Below, piece by piece: positions 8,522 through 16,257 of a DNA stretch of 64,000 nt (position 1 is its first letter; every line of letters starts with the position of its first letter). This DNA is from Trichormus sp. NMC-1 (lineage in GTDB: Bacteria > Cyanobacteriota > Cyanobacteriia > Cyanobacteriales > Nostocaceae). The position numbers and the translations under genes were made by a program. The notes under the pieces were generated by a model that had not been told where the DNA came from, ran no database searches, and saw nothing but the letters and a program-made list of their open reading frames with translations. The stretch lies in assembly GCF_001858025.1 (NCBI RefSeq), contig NZ_LZQD01000002.1, positions 987,453-1,051,452 on the forward strand, given 5' to 3'.

Positions 8522-9102
8522 ATTTGTTTTGCTAATTTTACCCAATCTGCAATTCCTTTTTTTGTGGGTATTCCAGAATTGTTAAATGTCCAAATATCCC
8601 GTTTATGTTGTTGTCCATAACTAATGTGAATTGGTTGTTCGTTACTGTAAAAATAGAGAGAATCAAAAGGTAGTTTGTTTTGTAAAATCCATTCTACTAA
8701 TTCTGTACTCGGTAAATCTGTAATCATAAAATCACAAGCTGCCCCTAATCTTTCACAGTAGTATTTACCATTTTTGTTGATTTCATGGCTGATATGTTGG
8801 TCGAGATTAGGGGCTACACGACCGTTTTTTTGCCCTGTTACTGGGTCTTTTTTCTCAAGATATTTTTTTAAGTCTGGAGAACAAAAACCATAGGTAAGAC
8901 GAAATTTTTCTCTACCAAAATAATCTATAATTGGGTCGATGATAAATTTATTTAAATCCTGTAAAGCCGGAATAACTTCTTGGATATTTTGCGGATAAGG
9001 GTTGATGTGTTGGTTATATTTATGATAAGTTTGCGTACAGGTACAAAATTCTGCCAATGTGATGTATTTACTAATTTTTACTTCTCTCGTATTCATATCC
9101 AA
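8494..9102 (-). CDS. Peptidase M15-like protein
   Basis: A 202-residue protein resembling the Peptidase_M15_3 zinc peptidases (D-Ala-D-Ala carboxypeptidase/endolysin-like). Seen in order: YITLAEFC, the DLNKFIIDPIIDYFG helix, RLTYGFCSPDLKKYL (the family's SGYRSxxLN region), then candidate zinc ligands His in APNLDQH, Asp in GAACDF and His in PIHISYG. The spacing between the first His and the Asp is about 20 residues, longer than the classic HxxGxAxD, so activity is uncertain. There is no signal peptide, so it would act in the cytoplasm or need lysis. The gene is tail-to-tail with the methyltransferase-like gene, overlapping by 28 bp. Confidence 0.6.
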   Translation of the reverse strand: MDMNTREVKISKYITLAEFCTCTQTYHKYNQHINPYPQNIQEVIPALQDLNKFIIDPIIDYFGREKFRLTYGFCSPDLKKYLEKKDPVTGQKNGRVAPNLDQHISHEINKNGKYYCERLGAACDFMITDLPSTELVEWILQNKLPFDSLYFYSNEQPIHISYGQQHKRDIWTFNNSGIPTKKGIADWVKLAKQIYGVSESES

Positions 9103-9487
9103 TCCTTAGATAGCATTTCCTAGTGTAATGAAGTACAAAATTATCTGCGTTTATCTGCGTCCATCTGCGTTTAATTATTACTGCTTGTACCTCACTTGAA
9201 TGAGAATTGCTATAAGATATTTCTCAACAATATATTCTGATTTCTATTTTCAGTATTTGGTAAATTTGGGGAATCTTGATGTATTTATACCAGTTGAGAT
9301 TTGGGATTGTTAAAGACTGACTGCATTAGCTTTGTAGTTTTCTATTTGTTCTAATTAGGGGTATAATTAATATTATAAGAATTAGTCTGGTTAATATGTT
9401 AGCTTAAAAATTTCTTGTTTATAGGAATCTCAATTTTCACAAACAGCAAATTCACTGTTCCAACTAATTACTAATAACGAGAAAACT
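9103..9487. other. AT-rich intergenic region, no gene seen
   Basis: 385 bp between the divergent M15-like gene and the pentapeptide gene. It contains a short repeat of TCTGCGT words (about 9142-9170) and AT-rich DNA likely to hold promoters. I see no coding frame. Confidence 0.5.
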
Positions 9488-10057
9488 ATGAATGTTCAAG
9501 AACTTTTAACTAGGTATGCTAAAGGAGAAAGAAGCTTTCAGGGTATTGTATTACCGGAAGCAAACCTACAAGGAGCTAACTTAGGTGGTGTGGACTTTGG
9601 TAGAGCAGATTTAAGAGGTGCTAACCTCACAGCAGCATCTTTAAGTGGAGCTAATTTAAGTAAAGCCAATCTCCGAGGTGCAAAATTAGAAAGAGCGCAT
9701 TTATCGGAAGTTATTCTCTGTGGTGCTGATTTAACTCAGGCCACCCTAAAAACGGCTCATTTAAATGAATCAGATCTCAGTGGAGCATTGTTAAGTGGTG
9801 CTAATTTGTGCGATGCTAATTTACATATGTCCTCAATTTCAGCCGCAAACTTACAGGGTGCAAACCTGAGTGGAGCAAAAATGGGCGGAGTGCGAATGTG
9901 GAAAGCAAATTTGCAAGATGCTGATTTAACTGGTGCTGACTTAAGTGAAGCGAATTTGTGTGAGGTGAATTTGACAGGAGCTAATTTAGATGAAACAGAT
10001 ATGAGTGAAACCTTCTTAACAGGGGCGATTATGCCTGATGGTAGCATTCATAGTTGA
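9488..10057 (+). CDS. Pentapeptide repeat protein, HetL-like ends
   Basis: A 189-residue protein made of A(D/N)LxX pentapeptide repeats from about residue 24 to 180 (ANLQG ANLGG VDFGR ADLRG ANLTA and so on), predicting a right-handed quadrilateral beta helix of about eight coils. The N-terminal cap MNVQELLTRYAKGERSFQGI and the C-terminal GAIMPDGSIHS resemble, from memory, the ends of Anabaena HetL, a pentapeptide protein that affects heterocyst differentiation when overexpressed. The protein is shorter than HetL as I recall it (about 237 residues), so an equivalent function is only a guess. It is cytoplasmic, with no signal peptide. The gene stands alone. Confidence 0.85.
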   Translation: MNVQELLTRYAKGERSFQGIVLPEANLQGANLGGVDFGRADLRGANLTAASLSGANLSKANLRGAKLERAHLSEVILCGADLTQATLKTAHLNESDLSGALLSGANLCDANLHMSSISAANLQGANLSGAKMGGVRMWKANLQDADLTGADLSEANLCEVNLTGANLDETDMSETFLTGAIMPDGSIHS

Positions 10058-10681
10058 CGAAAAATTTTTCGATTTACTGACTTAGGCAATTTTAACGTAA
10101 ATTTCAGATGTATTAAGTAGATAAGTAGGTGGGCGTTAAAAATTGTCGTTGGGGCAAGGGAACAGGGAACAGGGAACAGGGAACAGGAAGAGAGCTTTGG
10201 GCGATTTTACTTTTCTTCACATACCTTTAAATTTTTCTGTTAACCTACTTAGACAGAATTAAATGTAAGGTAAAATATTTGTCGTAGTGAGAGATAAATC
10301 GCTCTCTTGCTAGGTTTGATAGGGCTAAAGCCCTTACTACTAACTTTTCTTTTGTTCAGTCTTACTACTTAATTGAACCAATGTTGTTAAGCTGTTGTGC
10401 ATTTAATTTGTATAAGTCTAGCGGGCTGTCCGTCCCGCACCACAAGATTTAACTATATTAGGTTTATAAAATTTAGCTGCGTAATTGAAGCTAATTTTTA
10501 TCATGTATTTTACCCGTGAAGGAAGACGAAAAACATATCCAACCAAGCACGGAATTTAAATCAAACAGTCCCTAACTTTGGTAAATCTATTTTACCTGAT
10601 TTCTGGTTGGCTTAAGAGTTAATTAACTGCGTCCCCAATCACATCCAGACTGTAAATTAAATTCAATTTATTTATTGTTAT
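10058..10681. other. Intergenic region with heptamer array and small hairpins
   Basis: 624 bp downstream of the pentapeptide gene. It holds AACAGGG heptamers at about 10157-10188, a palindrome AGGGCTAAAGCCCT near 10320 and a small hairpin GCGGG...CCCGC near 10419-10437. Similar AGGGCTAAAGCCCT units are common dispersed repeats in Nostocales. No coding frame with convincing composition was seen. Confidence 0.5.
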
Positions 10682-11152
10682 TTATTGGGCTTTTTTCCGA
10701 ATATTCCTCCCGTCAAGTCCTTCTTGAACCCATCTGAGACATTCATATTCTGATTTGAACAATTTTGGTGCTGCTAGATTATTTAAAGATTCGGGTGGAT
10801 AATGGTCATAAAAATATTTATTGTTCTCTTTACACACAATTATTAAATTGTGGCGATAAACGTAGCGCGCTCTAAAACCATCTTCATGACTTATAAACTC
10901 TGCATTGATGTCAATATGTTCTTGGGCAATATCAACAATATTTCTGATACTAATTCCATACACTTTAGCGGGATTTTCTACCTTATGAAACTGGCTTTTT
11001 CTGCCAATTTCTGACAATAATTTGTATGAAAAAATTTCGTAATTATCGACTTTACCAAAAATAAATGGAATGATCAAATATCCTTTGTATGAGACTGAGC
11101 TTTCATATAGAAGCCGACTCATCTCACTGTCTTTTGGTTTAAATTCTTCCAT
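10682..11152 (-). CDS. Hypothetical protein of unknown function
   Basis: A 156-residue soluble protein that I do not recognise. It is rich in Tyr and charged residues; features include SYKGYLIIPFIFGKVDNYEIFSYKLLSEIGRK and a C-terminal LFKSEYECLRWVQEGLDGRNIRKKAQ that could form an amphipathic helix. There is no signal peptide or membrane segment. The first 63 nt plus 1 nt of the next codon lie within the duplicated block, so a broken copy of its 5' end exists at 13657-13734. The full-length gene here is the intact one. Upstream on the same strand (116 bp away) is the DUF72 gene. Confidence 0.65.
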   Translation of the reverse strand: MEEFKPKDSEMSRLLYESSVSYKGYLIIPFIFGKVDNYEIFSYKLLSEIGRKSQFHKVENPAKVYGISIRNIVDIAQEHIDINAEFISHEDGFRARYVYRHNLIIVCKENNKYFYDHYPPESLNNLAAPKLFKSEYECLRWVQEGLDGRNIRKKAQ

Positions 11153-11268
11153 AATTTTACCTAAAATCTATATATTAATATAAAACATATTTTGTACTTG
11201 GTATCTATAACACTTAATATTTTATACATAAAGCCAGCCAACCTGCTGTCAGTTATTAGTTATAATTG

Positions 11269-12123
11269 CTACCAAAGAGTCAGTTGACTAGGTGGCTGGT
11301 TAAGGTTGTTCCAAGGTAGAGAGGGAACTGCTACAGCGGTTTGTTCTAATAGCTGTTGGAAATAACGGGCATTATGAGGAGACATATCTTCTGTGGGACA
11401 ATGGACAAAGAAATAAATCCGTACTCCTGCTTTTAACCATTTTTGGATCTGTATTACCCATTGTTCCATAAACTGCTGATTAACTGACAACTGCGGATGA
11501 GAAATAAAACGAATCAAACTAAAAGGTGCTGTAACACTAAATTGTACTGGTAGCTGAGGTTTGCGCCGTTCTGATGCTAATTGTGGATCATCATCTCCAC
11601 TGTAAATGGGGCGTGAGTCTAATAACACTCTCCCCACCTCTAATTTCTCTAACAGTGTCGTCAAATTACTCTTATGGGGTTCTCGAAACCAGTCAGGATG
11701 TCTTACTTCTAAGGCTAGAGGTGCATCTCTACTAGGCCAAGCTTCCAGAAAAGCCGCTAAATCATCCAACAATGCAGGTGAGTAACTGGGCGGTAGTTGA
11801 GCAAACATTGGTCCCAAATGCTTACCTAAAGGGCGCATTTTCTCTAAAAATTGTAAAGCTTCAGGGATGTGGGGACGCAATAATTTTTGATGGGTGATAT
11901 CTCGCGGTAATTTTAAACAAAACTCAAACCCTGGCGGTGTTTCTGTAGCCCAACGGGTGACTGTTTCGGGGTTAGGTACGGCGTAGAAAGTGGTATTACC
12001 TTCTACAGTAGTAAAACGGCGACTGTAAAGATGTAGAAAGTCAGTGGTGCGAGTTCCTGGGGGATAGAGTTCGCCCACCCAACCTTTATATGCCCAAACG
12101 GCACATCCGATATAAAAGTTCAC
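11269..12123 (-). CDS. DUF72 domain protein (YecE family), copy 1
   Basis: A 284-residue TIM-barrel protein of the DUF72/YecE family, whose biochemical role I do not know. Motifs: the N-terminal FYIGCAVWAYKGWVGELYPPGT, the YSRRFTTVEGNTTFYAVP strand, FCLKLPRDITHQKLL, GPMFAQLPPSYSP, ALEVRHPDWF and the C-terminal VYFFVHCP-like segment followed by NARYFQQLL. The ATG at 12123 gives the typical start. The gene is divergent from the RHH-Mop gene with 109 bp between, so the two may share a control region. An identical second copy lies at 13851-14705. Confidence 0.92.
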   Translation of the reverse strand: MNFYIGCAVWAYKGWVGELYPPGTRTTDFLHLYSRRFTTVEGNTTFYAVPNPETVTRWATETPPGFEFCLKLPRDITHQKLLRPHIPEALQFLEKMRPLGKHLGPMFAQLPPSYSPALLDDLAAFLEAWPSRDAPLALEVRHPDWFREPHKSNLTTLLEKLEVGRVLLDSRPIYSGDDDPQLASERRKPQLPVQFSVTAPFSLIRFISHPQLSVNQQFMEQWVIQIQKWLKAGVRIYFFVHCPTEDMSPHNARYFQQLLEQTAVAVPSLPWNNLNQPPSQLTLW

Positions 12124-12232
12124 AAAATAAGTCGCTTTGATATGTTCTATTCAATTGTACAAGTAGTTAAAAAACATTGACTCTTGCTAGTATTGTATCA
12201 AGATTATACTAACTCAATAAATTAGTAATTTT

Positions 12233-12667
12233 ATGCCAAGAAAAGAACAAGGTTGGGTGACATTTCAAACCTCAGAAGAGGAGAAAAAGATTTTAGAGGA
12301 ATTCTGTCAGCACTCTCAGCGAACTAAAACTGAGATTTTGCGGGAATTAGTACGTGGTCTTAATAAGTCCTCTTCACCGCCAACATCGTTACCAACTCCA
12401 CAAGAGAAAGTGGAAACTCACACTTATGAGTTGGAAATTATTAATTCAAAAAAGCCATTAAAAGTTAGTTCACGCAATGTTCTTAAGGGAGTTGTGAAAC
12501 GAGTTACTACAGGAACTGTGAATACTGAAGTGACTTTAGAAATTGTTCATAAAGTTGAGTTAACTTCAATGATTACTAGAGTTTCGGCTGAGGAGTTAGA
12601 ATTGTATGAAGGTACAGAAGCTTATGCTGTGATTAAATCTAATGATATTGTCATTGCTAAAGAATAA
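12233..12667 (+). CDS. Ribbon-helix-helix/Mop (molbindin, TOBE) fusion protein, copy 1
   Basis: A 144-residue protein with two parts. Residues 1-44 (WVTFQTSEEEKKILEEFCQHSQRTKTEILRELVRG) look like a CopG/Arc-type ribbon-helix-helix: a short strand, a helix, then a TKTEILRELV helix. After a Ser/Pro linker, residues about 78-144 (SSRNVLKGVVKRVTTGTVNTEVTLEI, LTSMITRVSAEELELYEGTEAYAVIKSNDIVIAKE) are a Mop domain of the kind that binds molybdate or tungstate. By analogy with ModE (winged helix plus Mop) it could be a molybdate-responsive regulator, but no molybdenum gene is nearby. Its last codons are copied into the 161-bp repeat downstream. An identical copy lies at 14815-15249. Confidence 0.85.
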   Translation: MPRKEQGWVTFQTSEEEKKILEEFCQHSQRTKTEILRELVRGLNKSSSPPTSLPTPQEKVETHTYELEIINSKKPLKVSSRNVLKGVVKRVTTGTVNTEVTLEIVHKVELTSMITRVSAEELELYEGTEAYAVIKSNDIVIAKE

Positions 12668-13124
12668 AGACAGATGTAAAACAAACTTCTTAAACTCCAA
12701 CAAAAACGGGAAATTGCTTTCCCGACTCATAACGACAATTTTTGAATTTGAAAATGGATAAATAAGCTCATCCAAATTAGTCGGTTAAAACCGACTTTAG
12801 CTATGATATTGTCATTGCCAAAGAATAGAGACAGATGTAAAAGAACCTTCTTAAACTCCAACAAAAACGGGAAATTGCTTTCCCGACTCATAACGACAAT
12901 TTTTGAATTTGAAAATGGATAAATAAGCTCATCCAAATTAGTCGGTTAAAACCGACTTTAGCTATGATATTGTCATTGCCAAAGAATAGAGACAGATGTA
13001 AAAGAACCTTCTTAAACTCCAACAAAAACGGGAAATTGCTTTCCCGACTCATAACGACAATTTTTGAATTTGAAAATGGATAAATAAGCTCATCCAAATT
13101 AGTCGGTTTTAACCGACTTTAGCT
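12642..13124. repeat. 161-bp tandem repeat, three units
   Basis: Units at 12642-12802, 12803-12963 and 12964-13124. Each starts with the last codons of the RHH-Mop gene (ATGATATTGTCATTGC, including its stop) and continues through two hairpins: CGGGAAA/TTTCCCG and GTCGGTT/AACCGAC. Unit 1 is the real gene end (GCTAAAGAATAAAG). Units 2 and 3 carry GCCAAAGAATAGAG and a few other changes, and unit 3 has TTTT instead of AAAA in the loop of the second hairpin. Minus-strand open frames of 69 codons inside the repeat are by-products. It works at least as a multiplied terminator region. Confidence 0.95.
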
Positions 13125-13130
13125 GTTAGA

Positions 13131-13148
13131 CAGGGAATTTATTCCCTG
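13131..13148. terminator. Palindromic hairpin between convergent genes, copy 1
   Basis: CAGGGAAT-TT-ATTCCCTG, 8-bp arms, between the RHH-Mop gene (plus) and the DUF427 gene (minus). It could end transcription from both sides. There is no clear T tract, so the mechanism is uncertain. Confidence 0.5.
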
Positions 13149-13182
13149 GCTAAACGAATGCTTATGATAATCTAATATTAGT

Positions 13183-13464
13183 CTAAGCTTCGACTTTTAC
13201 ACCTTTCCAGAAGGCAATATAACCTTCTATATTTTTAGCTTTTTCTTTGGTGCTGGGATAGTACCAAGCAGCATCTTTGTTGACTTGTCCATCAACTTCA
13301 ATACTGTAGTAACTAGCGACTCCTTTCCACGGACAAGTGGTGTGGGTGTTGCTGTCTTGGAAATACTGTTTGTTAATAGCGTCAGCAGGGAAGTAATGAT
13401 TTCCTTCGACGACTACGGTGTTATCGCTTTCGGCTAAAACTGTGCCGTTCCAAATTGCTTTCAT
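13183..13464 (-). CDS. DUF427 domain protein, copy 1
   Basis: A 93-residue protein of the DUF427 family, single-domain beta-rich proteins of unknown function. Family signatures: MKAIWNGTVLAESDNTVVVEGNHYFP at the start, then THTTCPWKGVASYYSIEVDG and DAAWYYPSTKEKAKNIEGYIAFWKGV. The length is normal for the family. It is convergent with the RHH-Mop gene across the 161-bp repeats. An identical copy is at 15604-15885. Confidence 0.93.
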   Translation of the reverse strand: MKAIWNGTVLAESDNTVVVEGNHYFPADAINKQYFQDSNTHTTCPWKGVASYYSIEVDGQVNKDAAWYYPSTKEKAKNIEGYIAFWKGVKVEA

Positions 13465-13656
13465 AATGAGGATTGAAAAAAGTTAACAATTATTATTGTG
13501 ACACTATTAATCAATAAGTTAAAGTCAGTTAAATAAACTTATGTTTTTTCATAGATCCTTAGCATCTTTTTATCTATTGGTTTAGCTCTTGGTATTTTGC
13601 GTAAGTCATGGTAATATCTAGAAATCAGACTTAAATTTTGAACGCATACTGAGATG

Positions 13657-13734
13657 TTAAATCGCAGTACATGAGACTGAGCTTTCATATAGAAGCCGAC
13701 TCATCTCACTGTCTTTTGGTTTAAATTCTTCCAT
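13657..13734 (-). pseudogene. Truncated 5' copy of the 10682-11152 gene at the duplication junction
   Basis: The duplication carried over only the first 21 codons (MEEFKPKDSEMSRLLYESSVS) of the hypothetical gene. Across the junction at 13670/13671 the frame reads Cys-Thr-Ala-Ile and a stop at 13657-13659. The promoter and start region are intact, so a 25-residue peptide might still be made, but the gene is non-functional. It shows directly which copy boundary is derived. Confidence 0.85.
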
Positions 13735-13850
13735 AATTTTACCTAAAATCTATATATTAATATAAAACATATTTTGTACTTGGTATCTATAACACTTAAT
13801 ATTTTATACATAAAGCCAGCCAACCTGCTGTCAGTTATTAGTTATAATTG

Positions 13851-14705
13851 CTACCAAAGAGTCAGTTGACTAGGTGGCTGGTTAAGGTTGTTCCAAGGTA
13901 GAGAGGGAACTGCTACAGCGGTTTGTTCTAATAGCTGTTGGAAATAACGGGCATTATGAGGAGACATATCTTCTGTGGGACAATGGACAAAGAAATAAAT
14001 CCGTACTCCTGCTTTTAACCATTTTTGGATCTGTATTACCCATTGTTCCATAAACTGCTGATTAACTGACAACTGCGGATGAGAAATAAAACGAATCAAA
14101 CTAAAAGGTGCTGTAACACTAAATTGTACTGGTAGCTGAGGTTTGCGCCGTTCTGATGCTAATTGTGGATCATCATCTCCACTGTAAATGGGGCGTGAGT
14201 CTAATAACACTCTCCCCACCTCTAATTTCTCTAACAGTGTCGTCAAATTACTCTTATGGGGTTCTCGAAACCAGTCAGGATGTCTTACTTCTAAGGCTAG
14301 AGGTGCATCTCTACTAGGCCAAGCTTCCAGAAAAGCCGCTAAATCATCCAACAATGCAGGTGAGTAACTGGGCGGTAGTTGAGCAAACATTGGTCCCAAA
14401 TGCTTACCTAAAGGGCGCATTTTCTCTAAAAATTGTAAAGCTTCAGGGATGTGGGGACGCAATAATTTTTGATGGGTGATATCTCGCGGTAATTTTAAAC
14501 AAAACTCAAACCCTGGCGGTGTTTCTGTAGCCCAACGGGTGACTGTTTCGGGGTTAGGTACGGCGTAGAAAGTGGTATTACCTTCTACAGTAGTAAAACG
14601 GCGACTGTAAAGATGTAGAAAGTCAGTGGTGCGAGTTCCTGGGGGATAGAGTTCGCCCACCCAACCTTTATATGCCCAAACGGCACATCCGATATAAAAG
14701 TTCAC
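13851..14705 (-). CDS. DUF72 domain protein (YecE family), copy 2
   Basis: Amino-acid identical to the protein at 11269-12123 over all 284 residues, with the same 109-bp divergent spacing to its RHH-Mop neighbour. Its upstream and downstream DNA is also duplicated, so it should be expressed in the same way. See copy 1 for the family signs. The lack of any amino-acid change indicates a very recent duplication or ongoing gene conversion. Confidence 0.92.
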   Translation of the reverse strand: MNFYIGCAVWAYKGWVGELYPPGTRTTDFLHLYSRRFTTVEGNTTFYAVPNPETVTRWATETPPGFEFCLKLPRDITHQKLLRPHIPEALQFLEKMRPLGKHLGPMFAQLPPSYSPALLDDLAAFLEAWPSRDAPLALEVRHPDWFREPHKSNLTTLLEKLEVGRVLLDSRPIYSGDDDPQLASERRKPQLPVQFSVTAPFSLIRFISHPQLSVNQQFMEQWVIQIQKWLKAGVRIYFFVHCPTEDMSPHNARYFQQLLEQTAVAVPSLPWNNLNQPPSQLTLW

Positions 14706-14814
14706 AAAATAAGTCGCTTTGATATGTTCTATTCAATTGTACAAGTAGTTAAAAAACATTGACTCTTGCTAGTATTGTATCAAGATTATACTAACTCAAT
14801 AAATTAGTAATTTT

Positions 14815-15249
14815 ATGCCAAGAAAAGAACAAGGTTGGGTGACATTTCAAACCTCAGAAGAGGAGAAAAAGATTTTAGAGGAATTCTGTCAGCACTCTCA
14901 GCGAACTAAAACTGAGATTTTGCGGGAATTAGTACGTGGTCTTAATAAGTCCTCTTCACCGCCAACATCGTTACCAACTCCACAAGAGAAAGTGGAAACT
15001 CACACTTATGAGTTGGAAATTATTAATTCAAAAAAGCCATTAAAAGTTAGTTCACGCAATGTTCTTAAGGGAGTTGTGAAACGAGTTACTACAGGAACTG
15101 TGAATACTGAAGTGACTTTAGAAATTGTTCATAAAGTTGAGTTAACTTCAATGATTACTAGAGTTTCGGCTGAGGAGTTAGAATTGTATGAAGGTACAGA
15201 AGCTTATGCTGTGATTAAATCTAATGATATTGTCATTGCTAAAGAATAA
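14815..15249 (+). CDS. Ribbon-helix-helix/Mop fusion protein, copy 2
   Basis: Identical to the 144-residue protein at 12233-12667: an RHH-like N-terminus (1-44) and a Mop domain (78-144). If it acts as an oligomeric regulator, both genes feed one pool. It is followed by two rather than three units of the 161-bp repeat, the only structural difference seen between the blocks. Confidence 0.85.
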   Translation: MPRKEQGWVTFQTSEEEKKILEEFCQHSQRTKTEILRELVRGLNKSSSPPTSLPTPQEKVETHTYELEIINSKKPLKVSSRNVLKGVVKRVTTGTVNTEVTLEIVHKVELTSMITRVSAEELELYEGTEAYAVIKSNDIVIAKE

Positions 15250-15545
15250 AGACAGATGTAAAACAAACTTCTTAAACTCCAACAAAAACGGGAAATTGCT
15301 TTCCCGACTCATAACGACAATTTTTGAATTTGAAAATGGATAAATAAGCTCATCCAAATTAGTCGGTTAAAACCGACTTTAGCTATGATATTGTCATTGC
15401 CAAAGAATAGAGACAGATGTAAAAGAACCTTCTTAAACTCCAACAAAAACGGGAAATTGCTTTCCCGACTCATAACGACAATTTTTGAATTTGAAAATGG
15501 ATAAATAAGCTCATCCAAATTAGTCGGTTTTAACCGACTTTAGCT
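15224..15545. repeat. 161-bp tandem repeat, two units
   Basis: Units at 15224-15384 and 15385-15545. The first matches unit 1 of the upstream array and the second matches its last unit (TTTT loop), so the array lost, or the other gained, the middle unit. Each unit has the gene-end fragment and two hairpins. Confidence 0.95.
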
Positions 15546-15551
15546 GTTAGA

Positions 15552-15569
15552 CAGGGAATTTATTCCCTG
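15552..15569. terminator. Palindromic hairpin between convergent genes, copy 2
   Basis: Second copy of CAGGGAAT-TT-ATTCCCTG, between the second RHH-Mop and DUF427 genes. Confidence 0.5.
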
Positions 15570-15603
15570 GCTAAACGAATGCTTATGATAATCTAATATT
15601 AGT

Positions 15604-15885
15604 CTAAGCTTCGACTTTTACACCTTTCCAGAAGGCAATATAACCTTCTATATTTTTAGCTTTTTCTTTGGTGCTGGGATAGTACCAAGCAGCATCTTTG
15701 TTGACTTGTCCATCAACTTCAATACTGTAGTAACTAGCGACTCCTTTCCACGGACAAGTGGTGTGGGTGTTGCTGTCTTGGAAATACTGTTTGTTAATAG
15801 CGTCAGCAGGGAAGTAATGATTTCCTTCGACGACTACGGTGTTATCGCTTTCGGCTAAAACTGTGCCGTTCCAAATTGCTTTCAT
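15604..15885 (-). CDS. DUF427 domain protein, copy 2
   Basis: Identical over all 93 residues to the protein at 13183-13464. The DUF427 signatures are the same, and the upstream DNA (to 16091) is duplicated, so its promoter is probably included. The function is unknown. Confidence 0.93.
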   Translation of the reverse strand: MKAIWNGTVLAESDNTVVVEGNHYFPADAINKQYFQDSNTHTTCPWKGVASYYSIEVDGQVNKDAAWYYPSTKEKAKNIEGYIAFWKGVKVEA

Positions 15886-16257
15886 AATGAGGATTGAAAA
15901 AAGTTAACAATTATTATTGTGACACTATTAATCAATAAGTTAAAGTCAGTTAAATAAACTTATGTTTTTTCATAGATCCTTAGCATCTTTTTATCTATTG
16001 GTTTAGCTCTTGGTATTTTGCGTAAGTCATGGTAATATCTAGAAATCAGACTTAAATTTTGAACGCATACTGAGATGTTAAATCGCAGTACATAAAGGTT
16101 TTATCTAAAATTTTGTTCATAAATAAAATATAAATCCTATATTAGTTTAATAAATTAAGGAGGTTTTGTATAATCACTAAAATTTAAGTAAGCATTCATC
16201 TCTCAATCGTCAGCAACAAGCTATCAAAAATCAAAATATAACTAAAATTATGAAAAT

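Larger units (their letters stand above)
11089..13670. repeat. Tandem segmental duplication, copy 1 (2582 bp)
   Basis: First copy of a direct tandem duplication. It starts inside the hypothetical gene at 11089 (ATGAGACTGAGC) and ends at 13670 (ATCGCAGTAC), where copy 2 begins at once. It carries a DUF72 gene, an RHH-Mop gene, three units of a 161-bp repeat and a DUF427 gene. Gene offsets to copy 2 are exactly 2582 bp before the nested repeat and 2421 bp after it. The two copies encode identical proteins and matched wherever I compared the DNA. The junction shares only AT with both outer flanks. Confidence 0.95.
13671..16091. repeat. Tandem segmental duplication, copy 2 (2421 bp)
   Basis: Second copy of the block at 11089-13670, in the same orientation and directly abutting. 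It is 161 bp shorter because its nested repeat has two units rather than three. It ends at 16091 (ATCGCAGTAC), after which the sequence (ATAAAGGTT) is unique. Confidence 0.95.

Noticed and set aside
12727..13097. Two minus-strand 69-codon frames with identical translation (and one more at 15309-15518)
   Set aside because: They lie wholly inside the 161-bp tandem repeat, cross its hairpins and repeat their own sequence; their composition is not protein-like. They are by-products of the repeat.
11089..16091. Duplication as a transposon or integron
   Set aside because: There are no inverted ends, target duplications, transposase or integrase at the borders; the 2-bp shared AT is too short for a mobile-element signature.
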